Below are positions 8,743 to 17,880 of a stretch of DNA of 64,000 nucleotides, in pieces (the stretch's first letter is position 1; every line of letters begins with the position of its first letter). The position numbers were made by a program, and so were the translations under genes. The stretch covers positions 186,001 through 250,000 of the forward strand of contig CALGSZ010000105.1 in NCBI GenBank assembly GCA_937901745.1, given 5' to 3'. The notes under the pieces were generated by a model. That model was given only the letters and a program-made list of their open reading frames with translations. It was not told the DNA's origin and searched no databases. This stretch comes from an uncultured Chloroflexota bacterium. GTDB lineage: Bacteria; Chloroflexota; Chloroflexia; Thermomicrobiales; UBA6265.

Positions 8743-9759
8743 ATGCGGGGCGGAAAGCGAGTCACGATTCGGTCGGTAGCGAGGGAGGCGGGCGTGTCCA
8801 TTGCGACCGTCTCCAACGTCATCAATGGCCGGCACGGGCAGATGACGCCGGAGACGCGAGAGCGGGTCCTTTCGGCGATGGAGCGGCTCGGCTACCGGCC
8901 GAATCTGGTCGCCCAGAGCCTCGTCACCAACCGGACCGCGACCATCGGCCTGATCATGAGCGACGTCACGAACTCGCTCTATCCACCGGTCACCATCGGA
9001 GCGGAGGCAGCCTGCCGGGAAGCAGGGTACAGCCTGCTGCTGGCGGCCGTGGATGACATCGAGGCCGAGCGCAGGGCGGTCGACTTGATGGTCGCCAAGC
9101 AGGTCGAGGCGCTGATCCTCTTCTCCATTTCGCTGCTCGATATCAGCAACGACCACCTCTTCCAGACGCAAGCCGGAGGAACGCCCGTCGTCGTCATCAA
9201 CCGGCAGATCCCGGCGGATGCGCCGTTGTCTGCCGTTTGGTTCGACCACTTCGGCGGCGCTTGCCAGGCAACGCGCCACCTCATCGAGCTTGGCCACCGG
9301 CGAATCGGCCACATCGCAGGCCCGTCGCATCGCTTCACCGGCCAGCAGCGACGCCGGGGCTACGAAGCGGCGCTGACGGCGGCCGACCTGCCGGTGGATC
9401 CGTCTCTCGTCGTCGAGGGGGATTACTCCTTCGAAAGCGGCGAGCACTTGATCCGCGAGCTCTGGGAGCAGCGGCCGACGGCCGTCTTCGTCGGTGGCGA
9501 CGCGATGGCCCTGGGTGCGCTGCGTGGCCTTGCCCGGCTCGGCGTTCGCGTGCCGGACGATCTCTCGCTGGTCGCCTTTGGCAATCCCGATTTCGTCCGC
9601 TACGCGACGCCAGCCCTCACGACGGTTGATCTACCAGTTGTCTCCGCCGGCAAGGCGGCGGTCGAGCTGGCGCTCCGCCGCATGCGGGCGCCCGAAGCGA
9701 GGGAGGTGCGAACGCTAGAAACGACGTTGCTCGTGCGAGAATCGACGCGAGCGCTGTAA
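8743..9759 (+). CDS. LacI-family transcriptional regulator
   Basis: A 338-residue repressor-type protein. The N-terminal helix-turn-helix reads TIRSVAREAGVSIATVSNVING (about residues 8-29), then the hinge with RPNLVAQSL, followed by a periplasmic-binding-like effector domain starting TIGLIMSDVTNSLY. It lies directly upstream of, and on the same strand as, the sugar-binding protein and two permeases, and its promoter carries an operator-like repeat. Autoregulation of the whole operon by an imported sugar is the likely role. The effector cannot be named from sequence. Start is ATG 8743, with a weak ribosome-binding site. Confidence 0.9.
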   Translation: MRGGKRVTIRSVAREAGVSIATVSNVINGRHGQMTPETRERVLSAMERLGYRPNLVAQSLVTNRTATIGLIMSDVTNSLYPPVTIGAEAACREAGYSLLLAAVDDIEAERRAVDLMVAKQVEALILFSISLLDISNDHLFQTQAGGTPVVVINRQIPADAPLSAVWFDHFGGACQATRHLIELGHRRIGHIAGPSHRFTGQQRRRGYEAALTAADLPVDPSLVVEGDYSFESGEHLIRELWEQRPTAVFVGGDAMALGALRGLARLGVRVPDDLSLVAFGNPDFVRYATPALTTVDLPVVSAGKAAVELALRRMRAPEAREVRTLETTLLVRESTRAL

Positions 9760-9836
9760 CCTGGCACGGATCGTAGTGAATCTCCAGAGTCGGGATTGAC
9801 GCTCTTGCCGTTCGGCATCGAAGGAGGATTCGAGCA

Positions 9837-11174
9837 ATGTCCGCAAAGACGCGTGACCTCACTTCTCGAAAGCTCAGCCGCCGCAAGTTTGTCGGTGGCG
9901 CTGCCGCCGCGGCTATAGCCGCGCCCGCCTTCCTGCGCTCGTCGCGGAGCGCCGCGGCCGCCGTCCAGATCGACTTCACCGTGTGGAACTACGCGGTCGA
10001 TATCGTCCAGGACAACATCAACCTCTTCCAGCAGCAGTATCCGGACATCACCGTCAACCTCAGTGACTTCGCCTGGCCCTCCTTCCACGAGACGATGGTC
10101 AACCGCTTCCGCTCCAAGACGCCGACGGACGTCACCTACAACGGTGGCAACTGGCTGGAGGAGTTCGCGGCGGCTGGCTGGGTGGTCCCGCTGGAGGACT
10201 ACTTCGACTGGGTGCCGAGCTACAAGGACAAGGTGCTCCCCTTCGCCTGGCAGGACATGACCTACCAGGGTAAGGTCTACGGCCTCCCCTACTACGCCGA
10301 TACGATCACCTTTATGTACAACGCCAAGATCCTGGAGGATGCTGGGATCTCCGCGCCTCCCCAGACCTGGGAGGAAGTGACCGAGCAATCGCTCCTGCTC
10401 AAGGAGAAGGGGATCGAGTATCCCTTCGTGTATGAGTTCGCCAACACCCTGCCGAACGTCAGCGAGGCCTTCGCCAGCATGGTCTTCGGCCGCGGCGGTG
10501 AGCTCATTGACGAGGAGAAGAATCCGCTCTGGACTGACCCGGAGAGCCCGGCGGCCAAGCAGTTCAAGTGGCTCGTCGAGGCGAAGAACGAGCACCAGAT
10601 CCTGACGATCCTTCCGCACGAGACGGATATCGTCAAGGCAATGAACACCGGCCAGCACGCCTTCACGGTGATGTACAACTACAACCTGGCCGCGTTGAAC
10701 AACGCCGCCACCTCACCGCTGGCTGGCCAGTTCAAGCTCGCGCTGATGCCGGGCGAGACCCACGAGTGCTACGGGTTTGCCAAGTTCTATAACATGACGC
10801 AGATGGCGGTCGATCGCGGGCAAGAGGTGATTGACGCCGTCGGCGCGTTCATCCAGTACTTCGGCGGCGAGGTCGACGGGCAGTATCCGGTCGCCAAGCG
10901 GTGGGCGGTCGAGCAAGGTTTGGGCTTCGGCCAGACCCCGCTCTTCGACGATCCGGATGTGCGCAACGCCTTCGCGCAGTGGATCGATGTCGATCTCTGG
11001 CTGGAGCAGCTCAACCTCGCCCGCGCGCGGCGGCAGACCGTCTGGTACGGAATCTGGAGCGAGAGCTTCCACCCGCTCCTCGGGCAGGCGCTCGCTGGCG
11101 AGATCAGCGCCGACGACGCGCTCCAGCAAGCGGCCGATCAGTGGAACGAGCTCAAGCAGCGCGTCGAGGGATAA
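9837..11174 (+). CDS. Sugar ABC transporter substrate-binding protein (family 1, Tat signal)
   Basis: A 445-residue extracellular binding protein of the MalE/UgpB class. The N-terminus has a twin-arginine motif (SRRKFVGG) followed by an Ala-rich hydrophobic stretch, so Tat export after folding is likely. The mature part begins near VQIDFTVWNY and contains the family-1 features (YYADTITFMYN, TWEE, PASMVFGRGG-like segments). A strong AAGGAGGA at 9821 precedes ATG 9837. It is first in the transport part of the operon, ahead of the two permeases, and a hairpin follows it. The ligand is probably an oligosaccharide or polyol; this is inference from family and context. Confidence 0.88.
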   Translation: MSAKTRDLTSRKLSRRKFVGGAAAAAIAAPAFLRSSRSAAAAVQIDFTVWNYAVDIVQDNINLFQQQYPDITVNLSDFAWPSFHETMVNRFRSKTPTDVTYNGGNWLEEFAAAGWVVPLEDYFDWVPSYKDKVLPFAWQDMTYQGKVYGLPYYADTITFMYNAKILEDAGISAPPQTWEEVTEQSLLLKEKGIEYPFVYEFANTLPNVSEAFASMVFGRGGELIDEEKNPLWTDPESPAAKQFKWLVEAKNEHQILTILPHETDIVKAMNTGQHAFTVMYNYNLAALNNAATSPLAGQFKLALMPGETHECYGFAKFYNMTQMAVDRGQEVIDAVGAFIQYFGGEVDGQYPVAKRWAVEQGLGFGQTPLFDDPDVRNAFAQWIDVDLWLEQLNLARARRQTVWYGIWSESFHPLLGQALAGEISADDALQQAADQWNELKQRVEG

Positions 11175-11186
11175 TCCTACGCCTGA

Positions 11187-11211
11187 GCGGCACGGCTCTA
11201 GGCCGTGCCGC
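11187..11211. terminator. Intercistronic hairpin after binding-protein gene
   Basis: Perfect 10-bp stem GCGGCACGGC / GCCGTGCCGC with a TCTAG loop and no T-run. It sits between the binding protein and the first permease. It may stabilise upstream mRNA or partly terminate, giving more binding protein than permease. GGTAACC is repeated in tandem just after it. Confidence 0.6.
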
Positions 11212-11236
11212 CGGGTAACCGGTAACCGGAGCAGAC

Positions 11237-12184
11237 ATGGCAGGACCAGGGGCGATCGGGCAGCGCATCAGCGCGGAGACACGCGCCGGCCAGCGGCGCG
11301 CATTCTCAGGGTTTGCCTGGACCGGGGCACTCATGATCGCCCCGGTCTTCCTCCTGATCGCCCTCTTTACCCTCTATCCATTCGGCCGCGCCATCTACGA
11401 GAGCACGCGCATCGAGTCGCCGATCTTCCCGCCGCAGTACGTCGGCCTGCAGAATTACCGGGACATCATCGGCAGCTCTTACTTTATGGACGCGGCCAAG
11501 ACGACTGCCCTGTTCGCGGCGGTGACGGTCCCGCTGCTCCTCGTGCTCGGCGTGCTCGTCGCGCTCCTGCTCAACGAGCCGTTCCTCGGCAACACGGCGC
11601 TGCGCATCGGGATGCTCCTGCCATGGGCGATTCCGGCGACGGTCGCCGGCCTGATCTGGAAGTGGATCTTTCTCGACAGCTGGGGCGCGCTCAACGCGCT
11701 CCTCTACTCGGTCGGGATCATTGACAGCTATGTCCAATGGTTGACGACGCCGAATCTGGCCCGAATGGCGGTCGTCGTCGTCTTCGTCTGGTCACAGCTG
11801 CCGCTCGCCTCGATCTTCCTGCTCGCGGCGCTGCAGGGTATCCCGCAAGAGCTCTATGACGCGGCATCCGTCGATGGCGCAGGCGCGTTCGGCCGCTTCC
11901 GCGCGGTGACGCTGCCAGGCATCCGGCCGATGCTCGTGATCGTCGCCCTCTTCGAGCTGCTGATGGCGATCACGAATTTCGACATTACCTACTCGTTGAC
12001 CCAAGGCGGACCGGGGACGGCGACGACGATGGTGACCTACTTCACGTGGGTCGAGAGCTTCAAGAAGCTCGACTTCGGGCGCGGCTCGGCGCTGGCGATT
12101 ATGATCGCGCTCGCCTCGCTGGTTGCGATTCTCGTCCTGATTCGCGCCATGCCGAAAGGCGCGTTGGTGGAGGAACGGCGGTGA
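11237..12184 (+). CDS. Sugar ABC transporter permease, MalF type
   Basis: A 315-residue inner-membrane permease with six predicted helices. The EAA-loop region reads ELYDAASVDGAGAFGRF followed by VTLPGIRP, the contact site for the ATPase. It is shorter than E. coli MalF and lacks the large periplasmic loop, like UgpA/ThuF types. ATG 11237 has a GGAG about 7 bases upstream. It overlaps the second permease by 4 bp (GTGA), so the two are translationally coupled and form a heterodimer. Confidence 0.88.
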   Translation: MAGPGAIGQRISAETRAGQRRAFSGFAWTGALMIAPVFLLIALFTLYPFGRAIYESTRIESPIFPPQYVGLQNYRDIIGSSYFMDAAKTTALFAAVTVPLLLVLGVLVALLLNEPFLGNTALRIGMLLPWAIPATVAGLIWKWIFLDSWGALNALLYSVGIIDSYVQWLTTPNLARMAVVVVFVWSQLPLASIFLLAALQGIPQELYDAASVDGAGAFGRFRAVTLPGIRPMLVIVALFELLMAITNFDITYSLTQGGPGTATTMVTYFTWVESFKKLDFGRGSALAIMIALASLVAILVLIRAMPKGALVEERR

Positions 12185-13071
12185 GGCGGTCGGCTGGCCG
12201 GCGGGCAATCGTCTACGCGGGGGCGATTCTCCTCGCTGTTTTCTGGTTTTCTCCCTTCGCCCTGGTCGCGGTCGGCAGCGTCATCCCGGAGGTCAACCTC
12301 CTCTCCTTCCCGCCGGATTGGTTCCGCGATCCGCCGACGCTGGCGACCTACCGCTACATCTTCACCGGGGAGGTTCCGGCGAGCTACGAACAGCGCGGCG
12401 CGCTCCGCAGCATGGTCTCGAACGAAGTGCGCGACGTGCCGCGAGCGATCGCCAACTCATTCATCGTCGCCGCGGCGGTGATGCTCCTCAACCTCGTGCT
12501 CGGCAGCCTAGCCGCGTACGCCTACGCCCGCATCCGGTTCCCCGGCCGCGCCGCGACGTTCAACTTCATTTTGATGAGCCGGCTGATTCCGAGCGTCGCG
12601 CTGGCGGTGCCCTACTACGTCATCATCCAGCAACTCGGCTGGCTCAACACGTACCGGGCTCTGATCGCCATCTACGCGGTGCTGACGCTGCCGTTCACCG
12701 TGCTGGTGCTGACGCTGGCATTCCGCGGCCTGCCGCCGGAGATTGACGAGGCGGCGCAGGTGGAAGGCGCTTCGCCGTGGCGCGTCCTCCGCGACATCAC
12801 ATTGCCGCTGGCGTTGCCGAACCTGGTCGGCGCGGGCCTCTTTGCCTTCATGCTCGCCTACAGCGAGTTCCTGTTCGGCCTTTTCATCACCACCACGCGG
12901 GAACGGCGAACGCTGCCGGTCATCCTCGGCGCGCTCTCGGCAAATACCGATGTCTCCTGGGGCATGCTGATGGCCAGCATCACCATCGGCGCCATACCCA
13001 CCTTGCTACTCGCCTTCCCCGTTTGGCGGTTCATGGTCCGAGGTCTGACCACCGGCGCCGTGCGCGGCTAG
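12181..13071 (+). CDS. Sugar ABC transporter permease, MalG type
   Basis: A 296-residue permease with six predicted helices and the EAA loop EIDEAAQVEGASPWRVLRD followed by ITLPLALP. GTG 12181 overlaps the preceding stop; a GGAGG stands about 8 bases upstream. An insertion of charged residues between helix 1 and 2 (about residues 60-90) makes a longer outer loop than in many relatives. It closes the operon; no ATP-binding subunit follows, so the transporter must borrow a shared MsmK-like ATPase encoded elsewhere. Confidence 0.88.
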   Translation: MRRSAGRRAIVYAGAILLAVFWFSPFALVAVGSVIPEVNLLSFPPDWFRDPPTLATYRYIFTGEVPASYEQRGALRSMVSNEVRDVPRAIANSFIVAAAVMLLNLVLGSLAAYAYARIRFPGRAATFNFILMSRLIPSVALAVPYYVIIQQLGWLNTYRALIAIYAVLTLPFTVLVLTLAFRGLPPEIDEAAQVEGASPWRVLRDITLPLALPNLVGAGLFAFMLAYSEFLFGLFITTTRERRTLPVILGALSANTDVSWGMLMASITIGAIPTLLLAFPVWRFMVRGLTTGAVRG

Positions 13072-13086
13072 CGACCACCGCGCTCC

Positions 13087-13461
13087 TCACGCGGGTTCCG
13101 ACAAACGCGCGACGAGCCGCTTCGGCGCGGTGAGGTGGTAGCTGTCCGTTATCAGGTCCTCCACGTCGTCCCAGTCGGCCCCGTTATCGAGGCGCACTCC
13201 GATCCAGCCATGATGACCGACGTAGGGCGGTACGAAGTACCGCTCCGGCTCGGCGTTGACCAACAACTCCTGGACACCCGGCGGCGCCTTGCACCACATG
13301 GAGAGTCCTCGCTCGTCGGTTCGCTGCATGGCGAAGATTTTCCCGCGCACGCGGTACGTCGGAGCGCCCCAGGTCTCTTCCTCGGTCGCTTCCGGCAGCG
13401 CGAGACAGATCTCTCGCAGCCGCCGCTCGTTCTCCGGCTGTGGCGGCACGTCACGTCCCAT
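13087..13461 (-). CDS. MmcQ/YjbR-family protein
   Basis: A 124-residue protein of the YjbR/MmcQ type (small alpha/beta, double-wing DNA-binding-like fold). Family marks: LCLALPEATEEETWG near the N-terminus, the PTYRVRGKIFAM strand, and YVGHHGWIGVRL followed by the helical end LITDSYHLTAPKRL. The biochemical role of the family is not settled. ATG 13461 is preceded by AGGAGAGGAG, which decides the start over an upstream in-frame codon. It is divergent from the next small gene and convergent with the permease. Confidence 0.8.
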   Translation of the reverse strand: MGRDVPPQPENERRLREICLALPEATEEETWGAPTYRVRGKIFAMQRTDERGLSMWCKAPPGVQELLVNAEPERYFVPPYVGHHGWIGVRLDNGADWDDVEDLITDSYHLTAPKRLVARLSEPA

Positions 13462-13580
13462 CACTGCTCCTCTCCTGATGGCGCGCATGCCATCGAGTGA
13501 GCCTTTTTGACCCGGAAAGCGTTAGCTTAGTGAGAGGCGGTGCCTTGCGTGGCCCCGCCAGAGTCGCGAAGGAGGTTTGG

Positions 13581-13826
13581 TTGAGCGGAATCGGTTGTTT
13601 CCTGGTGGTCTTGGCGGCGTTTTTCGCGCTAGTTGGGCTGATTCCGTTTCTCGGGTGGCTCAATTGGCTCACGACGCTGCCGCTCGCGATCCTGGCGACG
13701 ATCTTCGGGCTCCTCAGCCTGACGCGCGAGGAGCGGTCCACGACCGCGGCGCTAACCCTCATCGGCGGAGTTCTCATCCTGTTCTGGGCGATCTTCCGGC
13801 TCACGCTTGGCGGCGGAATCATCTGA
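13581..13826 (+). CDS. Small membrane protein, three hydrophobic segments
   Basis: About 81 residues, nearly all hydrophobic: segments at about residues 2-22, 27-46 and 57-77 separated by short charged turns (TREERSTT). The family was not recognised. The frame is open from GTG 13497, but TTG 13581 has AAGGAGG ending 5 bases before it and removes a non-membrane N-terminus, so it is the better start. The gene is convergent with the propeller gene, with a GC hairpin at the junction. Confidence 0.55.
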   Translation: MSGIGCFLVVLAAFFALVGLIPFLGWLNWLTTLPLAILATIFGLLSLTREERSTTAALTLIGGVLILFWAIFRLTLGGGII

Positions 13827-13856
13827 GATTCGGTCATGCAGCCGGCTGTCGCTCCG

Positions 13857-13876
13857 CGCCGGCGCCTACGCCGGTG
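13857..13876. terminator. Hairpin between convergent genes
   Basis: CCGGCG / CGCCGG stem with a CCTA loop, extendable by weaker pairs on the outside. It overlaps the end of the minus-strand gene and lies just after the plus-strand stop, so it could serve both directions. No T-run. Confidence 0.35.
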
Positions 13877-15104
13877 GCGCGACGTTGCCACCCTCGATCT
13901 CTAAGAGGACGGCATTCGAGAGCCTGGCGGCATCCGGGATCAGCGCGGTGCCGTTCGTTGCCCATGTCGGTATCACGCTCCAATTGACCGGGACGGCGCC
14001 GGGTAGCCCCTCGGGCACCACACTCGCCTGCTGGCCCGTCGCCACATCGCGCACAAAGACTTGGTAGTCCGGAGTCGTCAGGCGGGAGACGAGAAGCAGC
14101 GCTGTCCCATCGGGCGAAAAGGCCGCCATCGAGATCCAGGCATGCTCCGGCGCATTCGGGTCATCGAGCGTTAGCCACTCCGCCGCCCCGCTTTCGAGAT
14201 CGACGGTGGCGAGGTAAGTGTTGCCGCCAGAAAACCGCGAGACAACCAGCGGGTAGTACGCGAGCAGCCGATCACCAGTTGCGGTCACTTGGACGACCGC
14301 CGGGGCGCCGGATTCGTCGTCCGCCGCGCCGAGCACCTGCCGTGGCGTTCCGCCCTGCGATGAGGCGATCCAGATGCCATTTTGCGGATCGGTGTCGTTG
14401 CGGTGATGCACCGAGTAGACGATCTGCTGCCCGTCCGGCATCCAGCGAATTCCGTAATAGGCGATGCCCGGCTCGTTCGTGGTCACCTGCGCCACGGTCT
14501 GGGGCGCCGCGCTGCCGTCGGCGGGGACGGTCGCGATGACATTGCCGGCTAGGTCGCCATCGACGATCAGCGAGCGGGAGAACGCGATCGTCTGGCCATC
14601 CGGGGAGAATGCGGGATTTGCCGGCTGCGTGATCGTCCCTTCACCGGAATTGCCGAAGAGCGGCAAATTCCCCTCGTAGCCATCGTCATCGACGTTCGTC
14701 AGCGCACCGGTCAACGCATCCATCACCCAGAGATCGCCGTCGCGCAGGTACTTGAAGGTCTGCTCCGAGAAGGCGAGCCGGCTGCCATCCGGCGACCAGA
14801 TGACATCCTCGATCCGCAGTCCGGCTCTGAGGGACGAGAGATCGGCGCACGACTGCTGAGCGAGGGTGGTCACCTCGAACACACACAGCCGGCCGCGCTC
14901 GTAGCCGACCGCTGGTTGGGCGCCGGCGATCCAACGGCCATCGGGCGACATCGAGATGATCCGCGTGTCCGGGATCTCGATGGCTTGCTGATTGACGACA
15001 CGCGGCAACTCCAACACCGCCGGGATGTCTAGTCCGGGCGTGGCCGAGGCGAGCATGATGGAAGAAAGGGTGATGGCAAAGACGAGCGCTATACCGGGCA
15101 GCAT
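13866..15104 (-). CDS. Secreted WD40-like (TolB/PD40) beta-propeller protein
   Basis: A 412-residue protein with an N-terminal signal peptide (hydrophobic to about residue 22, SAT-P region). Repeated blades carry the PD40 signature: MSPDGRWIAG, WSPDGSRLAFS, FSPDGQTIAFS, WMPDGQQIVYS and FSPDGTALLLV, so about six blades. Such propellers bind proteins or sugars; no catalytic motif is visible. It lacks the TolB N-terminal domain. GGAGG precedes ATG 15104. The upstream neighbour is divergent and starts about 170 bp away. Confidence 0.8.
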   Translation of the reverse strand: MLPGIALVFAITLSSIMLASATPGLDIPAVLELPRVVNQQAIEIPDTRIISMSPDGRWIAGAQPAVGYERGRLCVFEVTTLAQQSCADLSSLRAGLRIEDVIWSPDGSRLAFSEQTFKYLRDGDLWVMDALTGALTNVDDDGYEGNLPLFGNSGEGTITQPANPAFSPDGQTIAFSRSLIVDGDLAGNVIATVPADGSAAPQTVAQVTTNEPGIAYYGIRWMPDGQQIVYSVHHRNDTDPQNGIWIASSQGGTPRQVLGAADDESGAPAVVQVTATGDRLLAYYPLVVSRFSGGNTYLATVDLESGAAEWLTLDDPNAPEHAWISMAAFSPDGTALLLVSRLTTPDYQVFVRDVATGQQASVVPEGLPGAVPVNWSVIPTWATNGTALIPDAARLSNAVLLEIEGGNVAPPA

Positions 15105-15276
15105 CGCACACCTCCAAATGCGGGTGCGGCAAGCCGCGCCCGGCAGACGGACAGGGCATCACTATATATGACGCGCGAGTCTGCCGCGTCATACATGTGC
15201 TGACCGACGTTCCGGTTGAGTGCACACTCGCGGGAGCGTCAAGCCTGACGAGCAGCGAGAACGCGGGAGCCAATCC

Positions 15277-16488
15277 GTGACAGTGACGGTCCGCTACATG
15301 CAAGAAGAGTCCTTCACCCGGCGGGCGGAGGCGCTCGCGGCGTTCACCGAGCAGACCGGGATCGAGGTCACCATCGATCTCCTGCCGGCCGAGCGGTTCT
15401 GGCAGGAGTCGCGCGCGGCCTTCGGCGACCCGCCGAGCTGGGATCTGCTCGTGCCGGACGAGGCGATCGTCGCTGAGCAGCTTCACCGGGGCACCCTCGA
15501 GCCGCTGGGCCGGCGCGCGCACCGTGACAGCTTCGAGCTCGATGACTTCCTGCAGGCGGGGATCGACGCCTTTCGCGCGGCTGATATGGTGTACGCCGTC
15601 CCCTACGCGGCCAAGTGCAATGTCCTGATCTACCGGCGCGACGTCCTCCACCGCTATGGTCTCCCCGTGCCGGCGACCTGGGAGGAACTGCGCCAGATCG
15701 CCCGCGCGGCACAGGCAGCCCTGCGCGCCGAGGGACAGGTTGAGGTCTACGGCTTCGCGAGTAGCGGCCGTCCCGGCTACGGCCACAACTTCTCGATCAT
15801 CGGCTCGACGCTCTTCCCGTCCTGGGGATGGCACTGGAATCGCGGCTCGGGGCAGCCACCGCGCGTCGAGGAACCCGCCACGATTGACGCGCTCGCGTTC
15901 TACGCCGCGCTGCTCCATGAGGCGGGGCCTCCGGACGCCGCGATACTCACCTCCGCCGATGCGCGCCGTCTCTTCCGCGAGGGGAAGGTTGTCTTCCTGC
16001 TCGACATCGCGACCGAGCTGGCCGCGCTGCACCGCGATGGCCTGGCGGGCACCGGCTACCGAGTCGGCATCGCCCGCGTGCCGACCGGCCCGACGGGGCG
16101 GCCGGAGCCCGGGCTGCAATCACCAGCCTTCTGCATCCCGGTCACCAGCGCCGTCAAGGACGAAGCGTGGGAGCTGCTGAAATTCCTCGCATCTCACGAG
16201 GAGATGGTGCAGGATGCAATCGCGGGTGGCGCCGCCGAGCCGGCTCGCCACTCCGTCTTCACCGCCGATGCCTACGCCGCTGTCTACGACCCGGAGTTCC
16301 GGCTCGTCGTTGGGGATTCGCGCCGGTACGCCCGGATCAACCGGCCGCTGATCCCGTTCGGCTTCGACCTAGGCGAGATCGTCGGCACCGCGGCAGCGGC
16401 AGCGATCGCTGGCGAAATGACCGCTGCCGAGGCGCTGCGGGGAGCGCAGCGCACCGTTGACGCGATGCGGTGGACGACCAGCGACTAG
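15277..16488 (+). CDS. Extracellular-type solute-binding protein without signal peptide
   Basis: A 403-residue family-1 binding-protein fold (VTVRYMQEES..., PYAAKCNVLIYRRDVL, PATWEELRQIARA, KDEAWELLKFLASHEEM). GTG 15277 has GGGAG 7 bases upstream and begins straight in the first beta strand. The longer frame from GTG 15220 adds only a charged, non-hydrophobic stretch. Neither start gives a Sec, lipoprotein or Tat signal. No permease or ATPase adjoins it: the downstream permease is of a different, ribose type. It may be a cytoplasmic sensor or a decayed transporter part. The fold assignment is firm, the role unknown. Confidence 0.75.
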   Translation: MTVTVRYMQEESFTRRAEALAAFTEQTGIEVTIDLLPAERFWQESRAAFGDPPSWDLLVPDEAIVAEQLHRGTLEPLGRRAHRDSFELDDFLQAGIDAFRAADMVYAVPYAAKCNVLIYRRDVLHRYGLPVPATWEELRQIARAAQAALRAEGQVEVYGFASSGRPGYGHNFSIIGSTLFPSWGWHWNRGSGQPPRVEEPATIDALAFYAALLHEAGPPDAAILTSADARRLFREGKVVFLLDIATELAALHRDGLAGTGYRVGIARVPTGPTGRPEPGLQSPAFCIPVTSAVKDEAWELLKFLASHEEMVQDAIAGGAAEPARHSVFTADAYAAVYDPEFRLVVGDSRRYARINRPLIPFGFDLGEIVGTAAAAAIAGEMTAAEALRGAQRTVDAMRWTTSD

Positions 16489-16595
16489 CGCAAACTCACT
16501 GCGCCAACCAGTGAATCGGCTACCCGGTCGCTCGGCTCGCTCCACAAGAAGGCTGTCCGGGGGAGCGCATCCTGCCGAGACTAAGCGCAGGGACC

Positions 16596-16625
16596 TTGAA
16601 CGATGGCACATGTCTGAGTCATTAT
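16596..16625 (+). promoter_or_regulatory. Possible promoter upstream of ribose-type permease
   Basis: TTGAAC (16596-16601), an 18-base spacer and CATTAT (16620-16625). It lies 146 bp before the permease start. No other feature was seen in 16489-16771. Confidence 0.35.
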
Positions 16626-16771
16626 CCTCGCCAGCACCATGACGGATAGAAGACGCGCGGCAGCGAACTCGGCAGAGTGCACCACGACCGCCGGTTCGGA
16701 GGCTGGCAAGCCCCAGACTCGGTGACGCGGATTGTTCGCTGACCGCGGCCTAGAGAGAGCGGAGCAACGCG

Positions 16772-17821
16772 ATGTCGGTCGAGGACAGTGGGCGACAACT
16801 TGCAACAGATGCGACGCCTGTGGCCGAGGCGGGGATCGCTCCTTCCGGTTCAGCAATCTCCCCACGTCCGATGCTCGCGTGGGCAACACGGGTCAAAGAA
16901 CTCAACATCCTGGTCGCGCTGTTGATCCTCTGCGCCTTCCTGTCCTTGAGATCAGACGTCTTTCTGACTCAGGGCAATCTCTTCGGCGTAGCGCGGGCGT
17001 TCTCGCTGACGGCGATCGTGGCGATCGGCCAGACGATGGTGATCATCACCGGCGGAATCGACCTCTCGGTCGGCTCTGTCCTCGCCCTTTCGGGCATCAC
17101 GACTGGCCTGTTACTGGGTGAAGGCTGGCCGCTGGGGCCAGCGATGATCGCCGGGATTCTCGTCGGCTCCGCGACGGGTCTGTTCAACGGGCTGCTGATC
17201 ACGCAGGTCGGTCTGCCGCCGTTCATCGCAACACTGGGGACGCTCAGCATCGGTCGCGGCCTCGTCTACGTGCTGACCAAGGGATATCCGGTGACGATCC
17301 CGCCGGAGCACCAATTCCTGCTCAAAATGGGCCAGGGCTACGTTGGCTCTATCCCCATACCGGTCATCATCATGCTCATCGTGACGATTCTCGGCACGCT
17401 CTTTCTCAGTCAATCGACAATTGGGCGGTACATCTATGCTGTTGGCGGCAACGAAGAGGCGGCGAGGCTCGCCGGCATCAACGTCTCGCTCGTCAAGCTA
17501 CTTGTCTACACACTGAACTCGACGCTGGCGGCGCTCGCGGGAATGATCCTGGTGGCGCGTCTGGTCTCGGCGCAGCCTTCGGCGGGACTCGGCTTCGAGC
17601 TGCCCGTCATCGCGGCGGCCATCATCGGCGGCACGAGCCTCCTCGGCGGCGAAGGGACGGTGCTGGGAGCGGTGCTCGGCGCCGCGATCATGGGCGTGCT
17701 GGAGAACGGCATGGTGCTGTTGGGCGTGAACACCTACGCGCAACAGGCCGTCACCGGTGTCGTGATCCTGCTCGCCGTCTCGCTCGACATGTGGCAAAAG
17801 CGCCGCCGCCGCCGCGTATGA
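16772..17821 (+). CDS. Ribose/xylose-type sugar ABC permease
   Basis: A 349-residue BPD_transp_2 permease (RbsC/XylH class). After a 45-residue hydrophilic N-terminus come about ten hydrophobic segments with the family marks GGIDLSVGSVLAL, LPPFIATLGTL, YAVGGNEEAARLAGI and AIIGGTSLLGGEGT. It ends in a basic RRRRR tail. GGAG lies about 8 bases before ATG 16772. It is the first gene of a four-gene locus in which the binding protein and ATPase follow the mutarotase gene, an unusual order. Confidence 0.9.
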   Translation: MSVEDSGRQLATDATPVAEAGIAPSGSAISPRPMLAWATRVKELNILVALLILCAFLSLRSDVFLTQGNLFGVARAFSLTAIVAIGQTMVIITGGIDLSVGSVLALSGITTGLLLGEGWPLGPAMIAGILVGSATGLFNGLLITQVGLPPFIATLGTLSIGRGLVYVLTKGYPVTIPPEHQFLLKMGQGYVGSIPIPVIIMLIVTILGTLFLSQSTIGRYIYAVGGNEEAARLAGINVSLVKLLVYTLNSTLAALAGMILVARLVSAQPSAGLGFELPVIAAAIIGGTSLLGGEGTVLGAVLGAAIMGVLENGMVLLGVNTYAQQAVTGVVILLAVSLDMWQKRRRRRV

Positions 17822-17880
17822 GCGGTTCCCGGCCCCAAGAGAGGAGGTGATGGCAATCTCCGCACACGTTCGGATACTGC

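Noticed and set aside
9600..10658. 352-residue open frame on the minus strand
   Set aside because: It is antisense to the end of lacI and to the Tat-exported binding protein.
14686..16119. 477-residue open frame on the minus strand
   Set aside because: It spans the antisense of the binding-protein gene (15277-16488), the intergenic promoter region and part of the propeller gene; its sequence is low-information and has no ribosome-binding site.
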